From RZYP01 sp964386405 (lineage in GTDB: Bacteria > Bacillota > Negativicutes > Acidaminococcales > Acidaminococcaceae): DNA of 16,899 bases. The position numbers were made by a program, and so were the translations under genes. Each line of letters starts with the position of its first letter. The stretch's first letter is position 1. The notes below the pieces were generated by a model. That model saw only the letters and a list, made by a program, of their open reading frames with translations, was not told where the DNA came from and searched no databases. Positions 13,971 to 16,899 of the stretch are shown one piece after another. The stretch is taken from NCBI GenBank assembly GCA_964386405.1, contig CAYLRW010000039.1, forward strand, positions 1 to 16,899, written 5' to 3'.

Positions 13971-15404
13971 AGCTTCCTGCCACAAATTTTCAAGTTCGAC
14001 CAGAGAAAAATCGGCCCAACTTCTGCCTGAAACAAGCACTGACTGTTCAATGAAATTGAACCTGCTCACAAATCTGTTGTTTGCTCTGTTAAGAGCTGTT
14101 TCCGGCTCTAATCCTAGATGTCTGGCATAATTGGCAATGGCAAACAGCACATCTCCTATCTCCCATTCAACATGATCATTGTCGTTTTCAGCTACAGCTT
14201 CCGCAACTTCTTTTAGTTCTTCTTCTATTTTTTGCCAAACTTCAGCAGCATTTGGCCAGTCAAACCCGACTTTTGCTGCTTTAGACTGCAATTTATAGGC
14301 TCGCATCAACGTTGGCAGGCCAGGTGAAACACCATCCAAAACCAACGTTCTTTCCTTTTTCTCTTCAGCTTTGATTTTTTCCCAGTTAGTAATTACTTCC
14401 TCAGAGCTACCAACTTCAATCGTACCAAAAACATGGGGATGCCTGTTAATTAGCTTCTCGACGATGTCATCGATGACATCCTGCATTGTGAAACCGCCTT
14501 CTTCTTCGGCAAGACGAGCGTGAAACACCACCTGCAGCAAAACATCGCCCAACTCTTCTCTCATCCCAATCAGATCTTTGTTATCAATAGCTTCCAGCAG
14601 TTCATAGGTTTCTTCAATCAAGCCTTTGCGAATACTCTCATGCGTTTGTTCCCTATCCCAGACGCAGCCGCCTGGTTCGCGCAAGGTCTTAACAACTTCA
14701 ATCAAAGGTGTCATATTCATTTTGCCTGTTTTTAAAGCAGGCACAAAAACCGTTGTCAGATGATCAATATTTTCCTGCCGGTCCAATTCATAGAGTGGAA
14801 CAGCTTCACACACTTCATCAGGAAGGCCAAGATTGCGCATGAAGAAGACTTCATCTTCATCTGCCAATACTTCCATCAGATTTAGTTTTAGCTCCGCAGC
14901 AACCATTTTACTGTAAACCTGGGTAATAATCAAAGGATACTTACCGGCATCAGCCAATAATCTTTCATCGGCTGCATCAGCAATTCTAAGACCGGTGATA
15001 GGATCCAGATTCAATCTAACATAAGCCAAATCAAGAAAACTCATCGCCGGCAGAATTTCAAGCTCCAAGCCCTGCTTTGTGCAAAAGTCACGCAAAAGAA
15101 CAACTGTTCTTTCTGCCACCAATGGACTGCCTGGTACTGCATAAACAACCTTGCTGTCCTTGGCTTCTGCCAAAACATAATCAACTATTTTAGCGTAAAC
15201 TTCTTCAAATGTACGTCCTTCTTCATAAAAATGGTCGCAGCTGACAAATTTCAATTCCTGCTTTTCCAGCTCCGCTACTGTAGGATGCATGGCTGTGCGC
15301 AAAATAACCTTTTCTGCATTTTCCAGTGCGTGCTTTGTTTCCAAAGAAAGATAACCGGCGCTGCCAGGGCCTAAACCTACTATTGTAAGACTTCCATTAC
15401 TCAT
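13950..15404 (-). CDS. mazG: MazG nucleoside triphosphate pyrophosphohydrolase fused to a tetrapyrrole-methylase-like domain (YabN type)
   Basis: The two-domain protein has 484 residues. The N-terminal part (about 1-220) is a SAM-dependent tetrapyrrole methylase fold, with GLGPGS at 10-15 and VYAVPGSPLVAERTV. Its substrate in this family is unknown. The C-terminal part carries MazG repeats with the metal-binding patterns EELGDVLLQVVFHA and EWEIGDVLFAIANYARHLG, which hydrolyse NTPs to NMP and pyrophosphate, probably as house-cleaning. The same fusion is yabN in Bacillus. ATG 15404 overlaps the flippase stop as ATGA, with GAGGGATG upstream, so the two are translationally coupled. The extreme C-terminus (AKKNEKN) is encoded by long A-runs. 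Confidence 0.93.
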   Translation of the reverse strand: MSNGSLTIVGLGPGSAGYLSLETKHALENAEKVILRTAMHPTVAELEKQELKFVSCDHFYEEGRTFEEVYAKIVDYVLAEAKDSKVVYAVPGSPLVAERTVVLLRDFCTKQGLELEILPAMSFLDLAYVRLNLDPITGLRIADAADERLLADAGKYPLIITQVYSKMVAAELKLNLMEVLADEDEVFFMRNLGLPDEVCEAVPLYELDRQENIDHLTTVFVPALKTGKMNMTPLIEVVKTLREPGGCVWDREQTHESIRKGLIEETYELLEAIDNKDLIGMREELGDVLLQVVFHARLAEEEGGFTMQDVIDDIVEKLINRHPHVFGTIEVGSSEEVITNWEKIKAEEKKERTLVLDGVSPGLPTLMRAYKLQSKAAKVGFDWPNAAEVWQKIEEELKEVAEAVAENDNDHVEWEIGDVLFAIANYARHLGLEPETALNRANNRFVSRFNFIEQSVLVSGRSWADFSLVELENLWQEAKKNEKN

Positions 15405-16899
15405 TTTTCATCCCTCATCAAATGAAGATTTTTGCAAAACTTTATCAGTTTACTACCTATGAAAGGTATTTTGGCCATTTCTGCCTGTTTTAATTCACTG
15501 CTAAAAATAAGTGCCAAGAAATATGCCAGGCCGCCTATGAGAATTGCCAGCAATGTACTGACTGTATTTCCTGCTAAATATCTTATCAATTCTACATAGG
15601 AACAATAGGCACAGATTCCCATCAAAATTGCTGCTGCAAAGATTTTTGCCGCAGTCTTCAGTGGGAAGGAAAAAGTGGAATAACGCAGGAGGAAAAATAA
15701 ATTCAGCGCTGCCGCCAAGCCAAAATTAATATTGGTTGCCCAGGCAGCTCCCACGATACCATACGTCGGCACTGCAGTCCACTGCCAGACCAGATATATT
15801 TTAAGCAAGGTACTGACTATCATGTTCAGCATCGGCATCATCGTCATGCCCATACCCTGCAGCATACCTGTTGTAATCTGGTGTATGCCCAGAAGTGAGA
15901 TTGCCGGAGCCAGATGGGCAATCGAAGAAGCGGCAGCCCTTGTTCCGTATAACAGCAGTGAAATTGGCTCTGATAAAACTGCCAGTCCTACTACTGCTGG
16001 GAAAGTCAGCAAAAGACATAAACGAATAGCGGTAAGTGACTTTTGGCGAATACCTTCGAAATTCTGGAGTGCGTGCGCTTCAGAAACAGCAGGTACTATA
16101 CTGGCCGCTAATGATGCCGTTGGAATTGTCGCCAACATAACGAGGGGCAGACCCATGCCGGCAAAATAGCCAAAAAGTGTAGTTGCCTGTTCCACGGTGT
16201 GGCCAGCTGCTTCCAAGCGTCCTGGAATAATGAGCATATCAATACCTGTAACCACCGGCAGCATAATATTAGCGCAGGATACCGGCAAAGCCAGTTTCAC
16301 CAGACGCACAGCAATTTCTTTGACGGATTCCTGTGCGGCAGTATAACTCGTGCCCTTTTGCCGCTGCCAATTCTTGCGATACTTTGCGTAAAAAAAGGAA
16401 AGCACGAACAAACCGGTTACAGCTCCCGGAACTGCACCAAAGGCCGCACCTGCCGCAGCATACTCCAAACCGTACGGTAACAGATAATAAGCAAGTACAA
16501 CCATGGTTATCACCCTGACAAACTGCTCTAAAATCTGTGAGACTGCCGGCGGCGTCATCATCTGGTGGCCTTGAAAATAGCCTCTGAAACTGGCGAGAAT
16601 GGTTGCGAAAAATACTGCAGGTGTCAGCGCAATCAAAGCTTGGTATGCTCTTTCATCGCGAATTATATTGTTGTCAATCAAAAAACCTGCCATACCATAT
16701 AAAACTGCTGCAAAGAAAATGCCAGTGACAACCATCAGCACCAAAGAAACGCGAAAAATCCTGGCAGCACCACCATAATCATTCTTTGCTATTTTTTCTG
16801 CCACTACAATAGAAATAGCAATTGGTATACCTGCTGATGAAACCGAAACCATCAGCAGATATACGGGGTAAGCCATCTGATAAAGGCCAATGCCTTCGC
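15401..16899 (-). CDS. SpoVB/YabM-type polysaccharide flippase, 5' end outside the window
   Basis: A multi-pass membrane protein of the MOP superfamily (polysaccharide transport branch, related to MurJ, SpoVB and YtgP), which flips lipid-linked sugar precursors across the membrane. There are about 12-14 hydrophobic segments over the visible 498 residues. The reading frame does not begin at the ATG at 16876: it runs on to the window edge with EGIGLYQMAYPVYLLMVSVS, a block typical of the internal TM1-TM2 region of SpoVB-like proteins. The true start is therefore beyond 16899, and probably 20-40 residues are missing. It overlaps mazG by four bases. The position beside mazG matches Bacillus yabM. 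Whether it serves peptidoglycan, another cell-wall polymer or surface polysaccharide cannot be told from sequence alone. Confidence 0.88.
   Translation of the reverse strand, partial: EGIGLYQMAYPVYLLMVSVSSAGIPIAISIVVAEKIAKNDYGGAARIFRVSLVLMVVTGIFFAAVLYGMAGFLIDNNIIRDERAYQALIALTPAVFFATILASFRGYFQGHQMMTPPAVSQILEQFVRVITMVVLAYYLLPYGLEYAAAGAAFGAVPGAVTGLFVLSFFYAKYRKNWQRQKGTSYTAAQESVKEIAVRLVKLALPVSCANIMLPVVTGIDMLIIPGRLEAAGHTVEQATTLFGYFAGMGLPLVMLATIPTASLAASIVPAVSEAHALQNFEGIRQKSLTAIRLCLLLTFPAVVGLAVLSEPISLLLYGTRAAASSIAHLAPAISLLGIHQITTGMLQGMGMTMMPMLNMIVSTLLKIYLVWQWTAVPTYGIVGAAWATNINFGLAAALNLFFLLRYSTFSFPLKTAAKIFAAAILMGICAYCSYVELIRYLAGNTVSTLLAILIGGLAYFLALIFSSELKQAEMAKIPFIGSKLIKFCKNLHLMRDEK

Noticed and set aside
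15401..16876. ATG 16876 as the true start of the flippase gene
   Set aside because: The frame continues upstream to the window edge and encodes EGIGLYQ, part of a block usual within this family, so the ATG is internal.
1..16899. CRISPR arrays, tRNA or rRNA genes, complete insertion sequences, T-box or other riboswitch leaders
   Set aside because: No regularly spaced repeats, cloverleaf or rRNA-like stretches, complete transposase, or leaders long enough for a riboswitch were seen; the leaders are about 25-45 bases.

Overview
The window holds one long, tightly packed gene block. All sixteen recognisable genes lie on the minus strand, so transcription runs from high to low coordinates. The gene order is the conserved Firmicutes housekeeping cluster known from Bacillus as yabM–yabN–(hup)–divIC–yabR–tilS–hpt–ftsH–coaX–dusB–greA–lysS. 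By eye the base composition is moderately AT-rich. The sporulation genes yabP, yabQ and spoIIE, which sit in this cluster in spore formers, are missing, and so is the S4-domain gene rqcP (yabO). Together this suggests a non-sporulating anaerobic Firmicute, most likely a member of the Negativicutes such as the Phascolarctobacterium/Acidaminococcus group. That placement is an inference from synteny and protein character, not a database result.

Layout, in order of transcription from the right edge: a SpoVB-type lipid-linked oligosaccharide flippase (5' end beyond the window) overlaps a two-domain MazG protein. Next come hup (HU) with its own terminator and divIC (septum protein). The S1-domain gene yabR has a consensus promoter and its own terminator. 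It is followed by tilS (tRNA-Ile lysidine synthase), hpt (hypoxanthine phosphoribosyltransferase) and ftsH (membrane AAA+ protease), ending in a strong terminator. A second unit, birA–bioY–coaX–dusB, begins at a promoter carrying a good BirA operator, so biotin sensing and biotin uptake are linked to CoA synthesis and tRNA dihydrouridylation. A third unit of three overlapping genes begins just after the dusB stop codon. The last unit is greA–lysS, with a fully consensus promoter and a terminator at 242–277. Bases 1–241 hold a large inverted repeat and possibly the start of another gene.

The part least explained by known biology is the three-gene unit at 2428–4960. It encodes a small helix-turn-helix protein, a 306-residue protein of unknown function with a Rossmann-like centre, and a 361-residue protein that aligns by eye with the cyanobacterial fatty acyl-ACP reductase (AAR, Orf1594 of Synechococcus elongatus), including the active-site cysteine. 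The genes overlap by 4 bases and by 1 base, so they are probably translationally coupled. Their promoter overlaps a perfect 17-bp inverted repeat built from two TGTGCACA dyads, which looks like an operator for the encoded regulator. This may be a regulated acyl-thioester reductase system that makes aldehydes in a bacterium with no visible alkane-forming partner gene.

Several likely start codons differ from the longest open frame (lysS, dusB, birA, tilS, yabR, divIC). They were chosen from Shine-Dalgarno spacing and from conflict with terminators.
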